From Nemertoderma westbladi (taxonomy: Eukaryota; Xenacoelomorpha; Nemertodermatida; Nemertodermatidae), in NCBI GenBank assembly GCA_032718475.1, contig JAUCBJ010007544.1:1-64000 (forward strand): DNA of 64,000 nucleotides, in the 5' to 3' direction. How positions within the stretch are numbered: the first letter of the stretch is position 1; each line of letters opens with the position of its first letter. Shown in pieces: positions 35,200-47,509 of this stretch. A program made the translations under genes and the position numbers. The notes under the pieces were generated by a model. The model saw only the letters and a program-made list of their open reading frames with translations. It searched no databases and had not been told where the DNA came from.

Positions 35200-37153
35200 C
35201 CGTTTAATGCCCACTCCTACTTCCCCACGTCAAAAATGTTTCATATTTTGGAAACTAACTCAAAATGGCCCAATAAAAAAACTTTACTTTTACACTTTTG
35301 CAAAAAAAGTGTTTGTTCAGAAGTTACAGCTATGTTCCATTTAAGGTGCGTTGGGCATTAGAGCACATATTTTTTCTAAATTTTTTGGAAAGGCATTCTC
35401 CACCTTTTCTATACTTTATAACACAAACTTTATAAGTTCTTACATAAATTATATAGGACCCCATTGTTTGTTCAGAAGCTACTGCAGTTAGTTTGGCTAT
35501 TCTGCTACAGTATGGATAAGCAGGTCATCCGCTTACTGATATAAACTAACTGGAAAAAAGTTACTGTTGTTAAGATAGGTTCCACTAGCCGTTTATCAGA
35601 TGTTGTATACCGAGATGTTCTGTCAGTCTAGAGTGTCTACGTTCAATGTACACATACTACATAGACTAGGCCTATCAAGTTATCGACTATTGTATCACAA
35701 AGTACATTGTGCACAAAAGCACTGTGCAAAGTACTGCTGTTCCGATATACTGATGCTGATCCTTATACTGTTATTGGATGGATCAATAAAGGTCCGTGCC
35801 ATAATTGCATGCCTGCCAGACCTGCAGGACTCACAGATAGAAACTGCCCTCCTCCGCTCCTGCTTGCCCCAAGGTTGTCTTCGCCCTGTGATGTTGCCCT
35901 CCATCTTTGGTAGTGCAGTATTCCTTGGAATTCGACCTAATCATGCGTGACTCCTTGTCTGACCTGGTCGGAGGTTCGCTCTCCGACTGGTCATACAACA
36001 AGGAATGCCTTCCAATCGCTATGGGGGTCTAGGCCTGCACACGGCAACTGACCATGCACCAGCTGCATATGTAGACTCTGTTTGCCAGGCTGGACCCCTT
36101 GTTTCCCTCATACTTGGCCACCAACCAGCCAACCCACAACTAGATCCTGCCCTAACCTCCCTGTCCACATCTGCAGAGAAACCCGAGAGGACATCAACCT
36201 CAGCTCCTCCTGTCCCTACCACCCAGCAAACTTGGACATGCCCTCACTGAGGCCGGGAGCGTAAGATCGTGGCCCACGCCGAGGAGTGTCACAGCTCCAG
36301 GGTCGGGTTCACCCCATTCGTTTCTGCTGTCTCTACTTCTTTGTCCTTTCTTATATATATAATAACCTTATTAATTAATAAAAAATATTGTTACATTGAA
36401 AAAAAAAATAGTAATACGAACTAGCTAAAAAAATATACTGATCTACACTGTGTTCTGCTGCGTACCTGCCTTGACTGTACCTACAGTATGGACCTATGCA
36501 ATGTACTGTACAGTACTCTCGACAATCGAGTTATGTTCTTCACATTTCCACTGGTCATTTGGACAACTTGTAGACATTCTTTCAAAGTTGATCACAATCA
36601 GGTCACGAAAATGTAATTTATTCGAGTCAGGTCTAGAATGTGGACTGTATGACAGCTAAACGAGGTAAAATGATGCGTAATAGCAACATAATTGTGCATT
36701 AAATATAACTGTTAGTATATGAAGCAATTTTAAAAAAAAATGTGTTTGAAGTCCCAACGTACCTTAAATAGAACATTTCACTTTGCTGCTGTATTAAACA
36801 TTGTTAAATAAAAAATTGAAAGCTAAAACTGATAAAAATGATAGCATAGCATTCAGGCCAACAGGAAAGCTAATTTTCGAAAATTTTTGACCATCCCACA
36901 TCTCATAATTTTAAGATTCGAAAAGACACCTAAATTTTTCAAAAATAGCACTTTTCAACAGGCAATTTCCAGTTTTTAAATTGATAAAATTTGGTCAAGT
37001 AAGGTGTCATTATGTGAGGAAACATGTAATTTACTAATATCAAAAAAGAATCACGTTTTTTTCAAAGCAGCAGCCGCCCATGTCTCTCCATATACCATGT
37101 ACCATATAAGTTAAACGGTTAAAAAGTTAAGTTAAGCAAAATGGGCGTTAAAC
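35200..37153. mobile_element. piggyBac-like non-autonomous element, right end lost
   Basis: The left end follows TTAA (35196-35199) with CCGTTTAATGCCCA. The right end reads TGGGCGTTAAAC and then passes into unrelated sequence without the closing GG and TTAA. The interior carries LINE remnants, not a transposase. Confidence 0.7.
35790..36250 (+). pseudogene. LINE RT C-terminal remnant inside the piggyBac-like element
   Basis: Two overlapping frames give IACLPDLQDSQIETALLRSC and, shifted, MRDSLSDLVGGSLSDW... AMGGLGLHTATDHAPAAY, a block known from C-terminal regions of non-LTR reverse transcriptases. A frameshift near 35930 separates the two halves. The sequence was carried as cargo of the element and has an equal copy at 59250-59712. 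Confidence 0.55.
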
Positions 37154-38446
37154 TAGCATGTATGAGTATGGAGGAGCTAGGATACCACAAATATAATTTC
37201 ATTAAGTGATATAAAAAAATCAGGAGAAAAACTGGAAACTTCGACCCTTAGGAGTTACTTATATCTCCTATTGCACCATTATAAGGAATTATGTATTAGG
37301 ATTTGTCTTGGAGCTGAAGGGATTTAAAGACACCAAGGCATTGTTTCATGTCAGGCTGTATCAGTTCAAGACGGATGGCAAGGGTATTGCCAGTGACCCA
37401 ATGGATTCCCATGATTCCTCTACCATGAAGTCAAGCAGATAGCTTTGACATTCCATCTAACAGGTGTTGTGAAACACATTGTATGTAATTTAAACAACCC
37501 AATTTGGTTACCATCATGGGTTAGAAATGAGAAACGTGATGGTTGGCGATGTAAACTAGTTATTTATTAGTTAGTTACCTTCACTTGCTATAACTGAAAG
37601 AGTGAAATATCAAAACCAGAAAGGGTTCTGTGCCAGGTAGAGTGGTTGTCCCAAAGGCATACAAGGTACCTACAGAATACAGATGAAGGAATAACTAAGA
37701 CTTGTATGTCTAAGGGTGGGCAATCTGTCTAAGGATGGTACATCATGGTTTTGCAACCAGCCCATTAGGAAGATTACATTAATTTAAAATTAAGGTTAGT
37801 TGTTTCTAGACCACCTAAAAATAAAAATTTTAAAAATTTCATAGTTTATACTTCTGGTGAGGAAGTTGGTTGAAAATAAAAAATATACATCTACTCAATG
37901 GAATAGCAGTAATGGATTGCACCTCCTGCAATAAAAGTACCTCCTTTACTGTAATCTGGGGGCAAGGTGTCTAAAATCAATTTTTCTGAGGCAGGGGGCA
38001 GGGATGTGAAGCAGCACTCACTGGGCCTGATCTCAGTGAGACTGATAAACCATACCACATAATCAATTTCAACTCCTACACTCTAATCAGTGTAGTGAGA
38101 GAACCTTCCACTGCCAAATAATTATTTATTTATTTATTTACACCCTGCAATATATGTATATACACAGTATACGGTCAAAAAATATATGTTACATTGTATA
38201 TTTACAGTGTATCACGGCGTGTGAAATTTATAGAAGTCTGTTACTTTTGAACTAGGGAACCAAATTTAATAGTTTATAGCTCATTTGAATGCTCTTGATA
38301 AACACTACAACATAGATAAAATCCATCATCTTCTACGCATAACTATACCTGTATTCATCCCCTTTGGGTGCTCCTATGTAGATCTAAGCTGTAGACCGTG
38401 AGCGAAACTTTTATACCATCTCGTATTCCACGCACTGTCACTATTG
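37154..38446. other. No gene seen between duplicated segments
   Basis: AT-rich sequence with no recognised domain. A TTTA simple repeat lies near 38120-38140. Confidence 0.5.
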
Positions 38447-38713
38447 ATTGGAGCTGCCTGAGGTGTCAAGTACATGTTACTTAGAAAGCTGAGATGCCAG
38501 GCTTTCTTCTAAACATAATATCCGCCCAAATAAATAAAACGTCGGTGGTGTGTTGCATGGGTGAATGTTGTTTACCAAAAGCGACCATTTTTCGTAATTT
38601 TTGTTGGAAAATTGGAAGAGGGATAATTATGGTCTACAAAATGTATGTAGGCTAACTATGGAGAGGCAAATTGAAAGTGAAACTTTTGTATTCTACTTAA
38701 CGTATTGTAGTAG

Positions 38714-39026
38714 TGAATTCTTACTTAATTGTACATGTACGTACGTACATGTGTCATGAATTGAATAGTGCTGAAAATGTTTTCAACTACTGCAAGGACA
38801 GCAAAGAACTGACTAGTTGTATTTTCTTGTACTATCAAAGAACCAAATTGATACTGAATTAGCGTCACTTTCACCATTATATAAGTGCCCAACACCTGTG
38901 GCAGGGACGTTGAAACTACATTATATAAAGGCGAACCCGTGTGCTTTCCAATATCGCGAGCTATCCTGCTACTGCCGTTTCTGCATTAATGGTCGATTTT
39001 ATAATAAGTTTCACCGTCTTGTATAG
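38714..39026 (+). pseudogene. Copy B of the cysteine-rich C-terminal fragment
   Basis: It matches 2056-2364 with indels, and the upstream part is frameshifted. The GTLKLHYIK and LSCYCRFC segments are kept. Confidence 0.3.
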
Positions 39027-41196
39027 GCCTAATAATATGTTAATAATTAATATTTCTATATTTAGTATTTGATTGATTGAATTGGTTGAGCATCTGGCGG
39101 GCTAACGCCCCCAGCAGCTATGAAGCAGCCTGTCTCTGATAAAAAAAAAATTTAGGTTTCGAACTGAATGAATAAACAACTATTTAAGTAGTGGTAGTAG
39201 AGTAGGCCCTAATAACTAGAATGAGAAACTAAAGAACTAACCAACTGAAAATAACTTAGGAAATAATAATTCATTAATGAATGTGTTTAAAATGAGTTAA
39301 TAAATTGAATTTGTATTTACCTAATAATATAATGGTTCAGAATGAGCTCCGAAATGAATTAATTGAATAATTTATTTTTAATCTAATCTAATATATACTG
39401 CTACAGTTTTGAATCAATTTAGTTCATGGTCTATACAAATCCTTCCCAAAAATATACATTTAATGAATACCATGAGCAACCACCTACAAACTCTGTAAAA
39501 ATAATGGTTCATGGTCTACATTAAAATGTAGTCTGTGAGTACTGTGTTTCATAAAAACTGTAGATATGAATCACATAAATCAGTTTTTGGGCAATATTGA
39601 CTTACTGTTATGTTATTTTTATGTTTCATTGCGAGATTCGCGTTGAGCTCGCCAAGAGCTTTCGAATGTTACATAATGTTCCTATATTTTGTCAATTTTA
39701 AAATTTCATTCAAAAGTTTCGCTTATGTAACATTTATTTTGACTTTGACCATACACACCTATCTCACCTCCATGGTCTCACAACACTGTTATGTTCTGGT
39801 ATGGCATGATGTGATGAACCAACACTATGGAAGTCAGAAGGCACATTAACAATGAATGAAGTCTTGGTCAGCCATACATTCTCAAAGTTAATCAGGCATA
39901 TAAACAATGAAGTCTGGGTTAGCATTCTCCAAGTTATCATTGTTCTAAATCTAATATCATTGAGAAGGTCTCGAAGGAAAGACTGCTTGACTGGCTGAAT
40001 AATTATATTATTAATTATTCTAGTATACATATCACAGTTTGATGAGGACTTTTGCAAATTGTAGCGATTGCAGTGAAGGAGTCTAACTTGATAAGCCTAT
40101 ATCTAGTAATGCCGTAATCAACCTTATTTTCGCTTGAGTAATGCCCAAAATTCATTCTTAAAACCCATGCTCAAAAGACTGCCCAAAACCCACACTCAAA
40201 ACCGATGCCTAAAAGCCTTATTTCATCCAGTTACATGTCCTTGTGAGGTGAGCTCCTCATTGTCGGATCCAGACTTTCATCATTTCGAAAGAATTTAATA
40301 TTATGAGCAGCTTATATACCTCCGCAAGGTGCTGCCAGTCATAATGGAGATCCTTTACATAAGTTTGACTTCATTGAGGCTACAATTGGTACATACAATG
40401 ATACAAGAGATACCCTGATTGTTGGTGATTTAGTTATGAGAACCGGTATTAACCCCGATTTTATAATTAGCAATTATAGAACGCCTGGGTTAGAAGACCT
40501 TTTGCAAAAATAAATTTTGTAAAAATACAGATTTGTGATTATTTAACGGTAGAGTAGGTGCAGATGAGAGTAAAGGCGTGTGTACTTGTTTAGTTTACAT
40601 CTCAGTGGCTTTCAGAACTAGGCCAGAGTTACAAACTACTCCAGTGGTATGTACAGAGACCAAAAGTATGGAACAAGCAAAACCTAATGAGATTAAACGG
40701 TATGGTTGGAATATAAAATCTGCCAAGAGGTACCGCAGTGACCTTGAGTCTGAAAATGGCAAGTGTGCGATGAATAAGGTCCTGGATATATGCACTAGCA
40801 GTAACTACTATTAATGGATATTGCCTTCCCAGGTGGCCACTGTAGTGGAAAGCTCTCTATGAGTTTTCCTATGAGTTTTTACTTTGAAGTTTTCCTTTGA
40901 TTGACGTTTTCTGGTTCGTTTACACTGGTGGTTGACTACTTACTCCCCCTTTTTTACTATATATGGATATTGCTTCTGAATGGCAACTTCTTGAGTTTTC
41001 AACCAGTTTATCTTAATACCATTGAAATCCTTTTTTATGGTTGACTAACTTTGCATACATCATTGAACAGAGAATAAGTCTGATGCAGGTGTGACCACAA
41101 ATTTAGACATCTTTCTGGCATTGAACATAAGACTATTAACATCATTTTAAAGTTGTTATTGCTGGAGATATTAATGGGTCTTTCATTAATGACAAT

Positions 41197-41303
41197 AATA
41201 ATCGGTGGGGTAGCTCAGTTGGTTGAACACCAGGCCTGCACTCTATTGGTTGTAGGTTCAGCCCCGCCAGGGTCCACTCAACTCAGCCTTTCATCCACTG
41301 GGG
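41197..41303 (+). mobile_element. Truncated tRNA-derived SINE (copy B)
   Basis: The tRNA-like head from 41204 matches 4653 but stops at TCCACTGGGG and jumps to the sequence homologous to 7356. The SINE body, tail and downstream LINE present in A are absent. Confidence 0.8.
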
Positions 41304-41817
41304 CAATGAGGTTAATTAGTTATTTACGAATTCATAATTAGTTTATAATAATTATTATTAAGAAATAAATATATATTACAAAAAACTGTATTTCAGCTGG
41401 GGGTCTCTATCAACAGAATAAACAGACCATATTAAAAAAAATAAAAACTAATTAGAGAATGATTGCACAATGCACATCCCAGGTCTGACTTTTATGGAGT
41501 GTTAGATGGTTAAAGCATTGTGTTCCCTAGATGAAATTATATCTCTGAGGGTCTGTGATGCCATGCTGTGCATGAGAGAAGATTATATGTATGAAGTTGT
41601 GGTATTGAGTCTCCTTTGACCTACTTGTATTTGTGCGTAATTACTAGGCTGACCAACATCAATTAAATTCAAAATTAAATTAAATCCCGGCAAAGCATAC
41701 TTAGGTTCAAGGGCTTCAACAACATACAGTACGAAAGGCAAACGTATTAATAAGGTACAAGTTTACAATATGCTATAGGATACAACACAAAAATATGGAG
41801 TTATACAGAACATAAAT

Positions 41818-41993
41818 TTGGGACAACAATTTAGTGGGTCGATGACAGAATCGCTCTCTGTAGCTTCATCACAGTTGCTACAACCAACTTCTGATATTTC
41901 TGATACTTCCTCTTCCTCCTCTGATTCTTCTTCAATAATCCTATTCCTCTTCCTTTTAGGTGACCACGAGACTGGAGCTGCTGGAGCTGAAGC
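41818..41993 (-). pseudogene. pogo/Tigger transposase C-terminal part (copy B)
   Basis: The minus strand encodes the acidic tail KRKRNRIIEEESEEEEEVS matching copy A. The gene is split here by the LINE/Merlin insertion and resumes at 44648. Confidence 0.7.
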
Positions 41994-43632
41994 GGGACGA
42001 TGGTGCTGTCTGGAAGTTCGACAAACACAGCGATGGTTTCTGGAAACGGGACAAGTCCTGGCGGCTCCCGGAAAACCTTTAGTGGGGGAGGCCACTATAA
42101 CTAGAAATCCTTTGTTGGACTGTCTCGTATTTAACAGACGTTCTTTAAAGAATAAATTGTCTGAGTTTGAATTTTTACTTAACAGTTCTAAATATGACAT
42201 TATAGGTGTCACGGAGACTTGGCTCAACAATACAGTTACTGATAGTATGATTAATGGTACTTATCACAATTACCAAGTGTTTAGGAAGGATAGATCTATC
42301 ACTGGCAATGGCAGCGGTGTAGTTATTTTGGTGAAAAATTCAATAAAGTGTGTACGAGTGTGCATTCCCGAAATGTTTTCTGACTGTGAAATTATAGTAG
42401 TCGATTTAATTGGTAAGAGTCCCTCTCATTTAATATGTGCTTATCGTACTACAGATGATATCTTGACTTGGTCAAGTAGTAGTTATCTGGAATATAATAA
42501 TTTGTTTTGCTCTTGTTTGTCTGAATTGTGCGATGTTAGCTACCCTGCAATTGTTTTTGGAGATTTTAATTTACCGGATTTTAACTGGTGCAATTTTACT
42601 TTTCCACATACTGGTATTAACTATGCACAGTCATCCGGATTGTTACCTTCTGCAAACGCTGAATCAACATGTAAGTCAGAAGGATGTACTTATAGTGCAT
42701 ACATTTGGAGGAGAATGAGATATGGATTTCCTAGGTTGACCTGGCGCTGTAGGGGACCTCACAAACATCAAAGATCAGCTCGTGAAGGTACGTGGTTCAG
42801 TTCGAGTTCTAATTTGCTTGTGGAGCAAATTTTCTGGATCATGTTCTTTTTTATAATCAACATGTCCGCTAGAGTCACACTACGATTGCTTGATGGACTG
42901 GTAGGAAAGTCTATGACTAAGATAGTGGATTGGCAAAATTACATTAGAGAGCTGTTCGCAAAAGACAAAGATAACGCTGAGCTAATGGGGGGAGTTGGGG
43001 AAACAGTACAAATCGATGAATCATTGTTTCGTGGAAGAAGAAAATATAAACGTGGGCGAAGACTTCTAGGAGATGTACTTTTCAAAAAGCGTAATCGAAA
43101 GATAAAACATAAGGTTGTAGGAACTAGATCTAACAATTATGGTACTATGGTTGTTAGACCCTGGATTTTTGGCATAGCTTGGAAGCGACTGGATCGAGAA
43201 GTAGACGTTAGAATGTTCATAGTTAAAAGAAGGAACATGAGAACCTTGCGTCTGATTCTAGAGAGCAATGTCAAAGGTGGTACAACGATATTTAGCGACG
43301 AATGGGCTGCATACTGCGGCAAAACTGTTGGGATAACTAGCAAACGTTTTCCATGGAAAGCCTGTGACGGCAGTGGTAAATACTTCCACAAACACGTAAA
43401 CCACAGTAAGAAGGGGCGTGGTAGATTCGTAGACCAGATCACCGGAGCGAACACGCAACTTATAGAAGGATTATGGGGACATGCCAAACTTATGATAATG
43501 AAGCAATGGAAAGGCACTAGATTGAATTTACTTCAAAGTCACCTGGATGAGTATCGGTGGAGGATGCTTCACAAACGTTCACCGTTTAACGACCTTATTG
43601 AATTAGTAAAGCAAGAGTATCCAATTAACTAA
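41818..43632 (+). CDS. Chimeric 604-codon frame: LINE endonuclease plus Merlin transposase
   Basis: A single uninterrupted frame crosses three sources. Codons 1-58 are antisense pogo and probably not translated. About 100-270 are an APE-type LINE endonuclease (NRRSLKNKLSEFEFLL, VTETWLNN with the catalytic Glu, VFGDFNLPDFNW). About 290-604 are a Merlin/IS1016-type transposase: TWRCRGPHKHQRSAREGTWF, then VQIDESLFRGRRKYKRGR (first Asp), FSDEWAAYCG (second Asp), VNHSKKGRGRFVDQITGANTQLIEGLWGHAK (written in parts: VNHSKK, then IEGLWGHAK with the third acidic residue). The Merlin part looks complete and undamaged. The true Merlin start may be one of the internal Met codons (for example at about residue 300). 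Confidence 0.6.
   Translation: MGQQFSGSMTESLSVASSQLLQPTSDISDTSSSSSDSSSIILFLFLLGDHETGAAGAEAGRWCCLEVRQTQRWFLETGQVLAAPGKPLVGEATITRNPLLDCLVFNRRSLKNKLSEFEFLLNSSKYDIIGVTETWLNNTVTDSMINGTYHNYQVFRKDRSITGNGSGVVILVKNSIKCVRVCIPEMFSDCEIIVVDLIGKSPSHLICAYRTTDDILTWSSSSYLEYNNLFCSCLSELCDVSYPAIVFGDFNLPDFNWCNFTFPHTGINYAQSSGLLPSANAESTCKSEGCTYSAYIWRRMRYGFPRLTWRCRGPHKHQRSAREGTWFSSSSNLLVEQIFWIMFFFIINMSARVTLRLLDGLVGKSMTKIVDWQNYIRELFAKDKDNAELMGGVGETVQIDESLFRGRRKYKRGRRLLGDVLFKKRNRKIKHKVVGTRSNNYGTMVVRPWIFGIAWKRLDREVDVRMFIVKRRNMRTLRLILESNVKGGTTIFSDEWAAYCGKTVGITSKRFPWKACDGSGKYFHKHVNHSKKGRGRFVDQITGANTQLIEGLWGHAKLMIMKQWKGTRLNLLQSHLDEYRWRMLHKRSPFNDLIELVKQEYPIN
42700..43632 (+). CDS. Merlin-superfamily transposase domain
   Basis: About 310 residues of the ISXO2/IS1016-like DDE family can be followed with no stop or frameshift. 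The N-terminal Cys/His-poor region (WRCRGPHKHQ, GTWF) precedes an ILRLLDG-like helix, and the catalytic blocks IDES, SDEWAAY and EGLWGHAK are in the usual order. The C-terminus (LDEYRWRMLHKRSPFNDL) also fits the family. Merlin elements move by cut-and-paste with short target duplications. Because all catalytic residues are visible, this copy could still be active if expressed, but ends were not found. Confidence 0.7.
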   Translation, partial: YIWRRMRYGFPRLTWRCRGPHKHQRSAREGTWFSSSSNLLVEQIFWIMFFFIINMSARVTLRLLDGLVGKSMTKIVDWQNYIRELFAKDKDNAELMGGVGETVQIDESLFRGRRKYKRGRRLLGDVLFKKRNRKIKHKVVGTRSNNYGTMVVRPWIFGIAWKRLDREVDVRMFIVKRRNMRTLRLILESNVKGGTTIFSDEWAAYCGKTVGITSKRFPWKACDGSGKYFHKHVNHSKKGRGRFVDQITGANTQLIEGLWGHAKLMIMKQWKGTRLNLLQSHLDEYRWRMLHKRSPFNDLIELVKQEYPIN

Positions 43633-43759
43633 CTGTTAATATACATTCTAGAACAATTATCTATTTATTAATATACATTGTAGAACAATATTAGTATTCT
43701 TAAATAACCTATTTATGTATTTAAAAAAAATTTCGTAGGTGTGACCCAAGGTGTAGTAA

Positions 43760-44110
43760 TACCAGTTATTTAGACAGATTACAAAGTCTTGGCCTTATGC
43801 CATTTGAAATTAGGCGCATTACTTTTGACCTGAGAATGGTGTATAAAATTGAAAGAAATTTAGTAGATTTGTCTTTTCATAGTTTTTTCACATACGCACC
43901 TAGACTAGGGCTTCGGGGCATTCCCATAAGCTGTTTGTGTGCCAATCGCGGCTAAACATTTCCAAACACTCGTTTGCAAATAGAGTAGTGCCCATCTGGA
44001 ACTCTCTTCCATCACATGTAGTAGATTCGGTATCAGTACAAGTTTTTACATGTAGATTATTAGGTGTCGATTTTTTGCAGTGGTGTCAATTTGACCGTTT
44101 TATGTAGTTT
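43760..44110 (+). pseudogene. LINE ORF2 C-terminal remnant
   Basis: The frame DRLQSLGLMPFEIRRI...RMVYKIERN followed by FFTYAPRLGLRG fits the tail of an L2/CR1-like reverse transcriptase protein. Stops appear after NRG near 43953 and later. Confidence 0.6.
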
Positions 44111-44237
44111 ACTTAGAGAACGGTTTTATGTTTTATTTTTATTTTCTCACATGTAAATATAATGGCCCCTATAAGTGCCGAGTGCCTAGGTGGTCTTCCC
44201 CCTCTTATAATTACTTTTAATTTAAAATACGTAATTA

Positions 44238-44643
44238 ACATGGTGCAACTAAATAAATGTATAACGTTTTATTGTCAACTACAGTATATTCCGGTAATGT
44301 AATAATATCCTATACCCGTTTTATAATATTTAATTTAAATCGAGTATATTCTAATGTTGCAGTGTTTCATTGTTGTCCACTTAAATCTAATTTTAATTGA
44401 AATTAATTACAGAGTGTATGAAACTGAAAACTGAATATCTAATTTAACATGGTGCAACAAAATAAATGTATATCGTTTTATTGTCAACTATACAGTACTG
44501 GTGATGTAATAATGTTCAATACCCGTTTTATAACATTTAATTTAAATTTACTATTCTATGTTGCAGTGCCTCATTGTGGTTCACTTTATATCTGATGATT
44601 TTAATTGAAGTTAATTAAAGATTGTATGAAACTGAAACTGAAA
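44238..44643 (+). repeat. Two tandem ~200-bp units in the LINE 3' end
   Basis: Both units start CATGGTGCAAC and run through AATAAATGTATA and TTTTATTGTCAACTA to GAAACTGAA. The second begins at about 44449. Confidence 0.8.
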
Positions 44644-44647
44644 AAAA

Positions 44648-45679
44648 GCAGATGAAGGATGATTGTGCTATATATTGTAACTGCAGACACGGGCTCTCGG
44701 TTCTCAATTAATATGACACGTTTTCCAGGTATGATCTTCTTCCCTCTTTTATTCTTGACATGGACTGGTGTATTTGAACCTTAGAGAGAAGTTCTTAAAA
44801 CACTAATTGTGGCAGAATTCAACACTGAACGTTGCTCATCATCACCAGGCTCGTCCCTAGGTAATTTCTTGATTACTTCTGTTGGACTAAATGGGTACAG
44901 CCCACAGGCCCTGAAACCAGATTTCATGTTGGTCTATGATACATGACCCCAAAGCTGGTTTGGATTTTCAGCCTTGTATACCACCATAGAAGGCTGATAT
45001 TTCCCTGCAGCTGAACCACAAAACATGATGCTTGTTGATGATTTCGAGTGGGCAGATTTTTGTTCAACACACCTCAGCCCCCGAGAACATATGGCACTCC
45101 TCGACCCTGGATCGTCCTTTACATTGGTCTTATGCGCCTTGAAATAATGCCCAGAAAGGCGCTCTATAAATTATTATTATCATAATTTAAGATGTGTGTC
45201 TCAGGGACACCTTCCAGTTTGACATTTTGAGCCATCCTGGATGTTAAATGCCGAGTTTTAAAGTTTTCTAACCAATCTAGACCCGGTCGATTGTCTTTAT
45301 ACCTAGAACATCCAGCCCCAGGTGTAGTAGAATCGATATATTCTTTAATGAGAAGAATGATATCTATACCCTTAAGTGGGCATTTCCACTCTGTAACAGT
45401 GTTAATGACATTAACAATTTTCTTATCTTCTTCCATGGTTAGAAATGTTTGTCCACCATGGTTTTTTAATGTAGGACCCAAATTGACTCTTCTGTACAAT
45501 GTTCCATAAGGAACACCGTTTTCCTTCAAAGCTTTGTTGATGGAATTGCCATGGTCAATTATTGCATTTAAGGCCTTTTCCATGGCGCTTTGAGCATACC
45601 CTGTCAAGTATGGTTGCGAACCTGGCTTCCAAACATATTTTCGAGGCATTAGGCTGTTTATGTGCGTTATGTTGAACAA
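44648..45679 (-). pseudogene. pogo/Tigger transposase N-terminal and DDE part (copy B)
   Basis: From the minus-strand start region at 45650 (MPRKYVWKPGSQ) the frame is intact for about 150 residues through GVPYGTLYRRVN, CPLKGIDIILL and WLENFKTRH to LNYDNNN, better preserved than copy A. The SINE-tail insertion at 45128-45182 then interrupts it. A partial DDE_1 segment (SRRAICSRG) follows to 44690. The catalytic core is incomplete, so it is inactive. Confidence 0.8.
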
Positions 45680-46510
45680 CAGAAAAAGAAAAGTGTGTTA
45701 GTTTGCTACCTTCTGACCTTATAGACCTATAATAATCTATCTATATATATAAATATGCATTGTCTGTCTGTGAGTCTATGAGTCTGTGAGTCTGTCCAAG
45801 CTATACGCTCCGACACACGAGCACCAATCTGAACAAATGATACATCGATGGGAAGCTCTTGTTCTGAGCATGTAAACTATCGCTATCCTGGAGACTAATT
45901 TTACACATTTTCTTGTGTGAATGCTTATTTTGTGGTTGCCGCAATATGTTGTGTGTCAATATCACTAAGTGTTTCGAATATTCCTTTTGGCAGTACACAG
46001 GCCTGGCAAAGCTGAGAGTAAAGTGTTAGCAAGGTAGCTAGCTACTGGCAGACCAATCATATCTTGAGGTGGCCTGCAGGCAGGCTGGGTTGGTTAAGCA
46101 GTAATCTCAATAAATAGGACCCAGCAGGAGAGCAGAAGAGTGGAACTACCTTGATTGGTTCTTGACTAATATTGGTAAGAACAAGCAGTAAATCTTAGAT
46201 TTTTTTTCTGTTTCTTCAGATTCTTTTTCAGTTCACATGTTTATAATCTTAAACACAAAATGATTCAATTATTCCTTTTTGCAGTGTACCGGATGGATGG
46301 GTGCTAGCGAGGTAGGCCTAGCAGGTCGTCAGTCCGTCATCCTACAAGTTGGATCTTGACTCTATCATGTTCGTGCATCACTGCATCTATATAATGCAGA
46401 CCATCCTGAGCCCATGAACATAAAGGCTATTGCGAGGCTGGTTTTTTACACATTTACTTGATACTTGCATGAATGTGTATTTGAGGTAAAATGGCGTTAT
46501 TCTGTATTTG

Positions 46511-46514
46511 TTTT
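46511..46514 (+). repeat. Left TTTT target duplication
   Basis: It pairs with 49507-49510. Copy A has the single site in TATTTGTTTTGTTATCG. Confidence 0.8.
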
Positions 46515-47509
46515 CGTCACCTTCAAGGCAAAACCCCCTAAGTCGATTTTTTTCGATTTTCATGTTTTTGACTTTTTGGGTAATTCGATATCGGCTTTTT
46601 CGTCTGGCAGAACCCCGAAGCTTTTCTACCAGCCATTTTTGAGTTATAAGCCAAAGACAGTTCCCCGTAACTTATGCCCACTTCGAGGCAGAACCCCACA
46701 AGTCAATAATTGGCTTGCAAAACACCGTAAATTCAAGTATATGAAATTCAGTCCACCTGGCAAAACCCCTTAAATCAGAAATAACAACCTGTAAAACCCC
46801 TTAAATCAGAAACAATAGCCTGGCAAAACCCCGTAATTTATCATTAATATACTGGTTTGTATTGCGGCCGGACACAAATATTAATGAGGGACGCAAACAT
46901 TATTGAAGGACACAAAACATTAATAGGGGTCCATGGTTGCCAATGGATATTAATATGAGCGATGGTGATGCTTGCCATCAGACGATCAGATATTAAGTGA
47001 TTAACTGGAAAAAATACTACCATGGGAACGTGAGCTTCGTTCAAAGTACCGCCGTTTTGTATACATTCCATCTTCCTAATTAGATGGAAATTAATTGAAA
47101 GCGACGTTCGGTTACGTTGTTCAGCTGCCTGTTTTGCTGCTACCCCCCCCCCCCCCCCCCGGCTGTTATACCCCCATATTTTCAATTTACCTCCTACCAC
47201 CACCATTCATGTTACCCCCCCCCCCCCCCCCCCCCCCCATTCCTGTCTCCCCTTCATGTTCATCATTTTTTTACTCCTACTCCTTCCCTTTTTAGTAACA
47301 ACATCGTTTATTGTTTTGGTTAGAAAAACCATCTCTGTAACCTGAACCTTTCCTTCAATCGGCAATAACATAGTTTATTGGTTTGGTCAGATTAATATGT
47401 TATTATTTATTGTTGTTATTTTATTGCTTGACAGTAATGATAATTGTAATACTGTAATATATTGTATGTGTATGGGTGGTAACATGATTCATACTAAGTG
47501 CGAAAGGCG

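Larger units (their letters stand above)
34845..37153 (+). repeat. Duplicate of the 58010-60615 segment
   Basis: The LINE fragment, the piggyBac-like element and its contents match 58010-60615 in order and orientation with few visible differences. This copy lacks the equivalent of about 58053-58343, and its right end stops a few bases short of the terminal repeat. Confidence 0.88.
41994..44644 (+). mobile_element. LINE carrying a Merlin transposase (insertion in pogo)
   Basis: Copy A shows the uninterrupted pogo sequence here. The insert starts with LINE 5' sequence and an endonuclease (42116-42620), passes into a Merlin transposase (about 42700-43632), and ends with a LINE C-terminal segment (43760-44110) and a 3' UTR whose tail is GAAACTGAAACTG. 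The central RT is missing, so either the LINE had lost it or the Merlin insertion and a deletion removed it. I could not find Merlin terminal repeats or its target duplication. Confidence 0.75.

Noticed and set aside
41818-41993. N-terminal 58 residues of the chimeric frame as real protein
   Set aside because: It is the antisense of the pogo transposase acidic tail.
46465-46773. 102-codon frame at the left end of the TTTT-flanked element
   Set aside because: It crosses the transposon boundary and consists of subterminal repeats.
47095-47323. Proline-rich small proteins
   Set aside because: They are poly-C tract translations.
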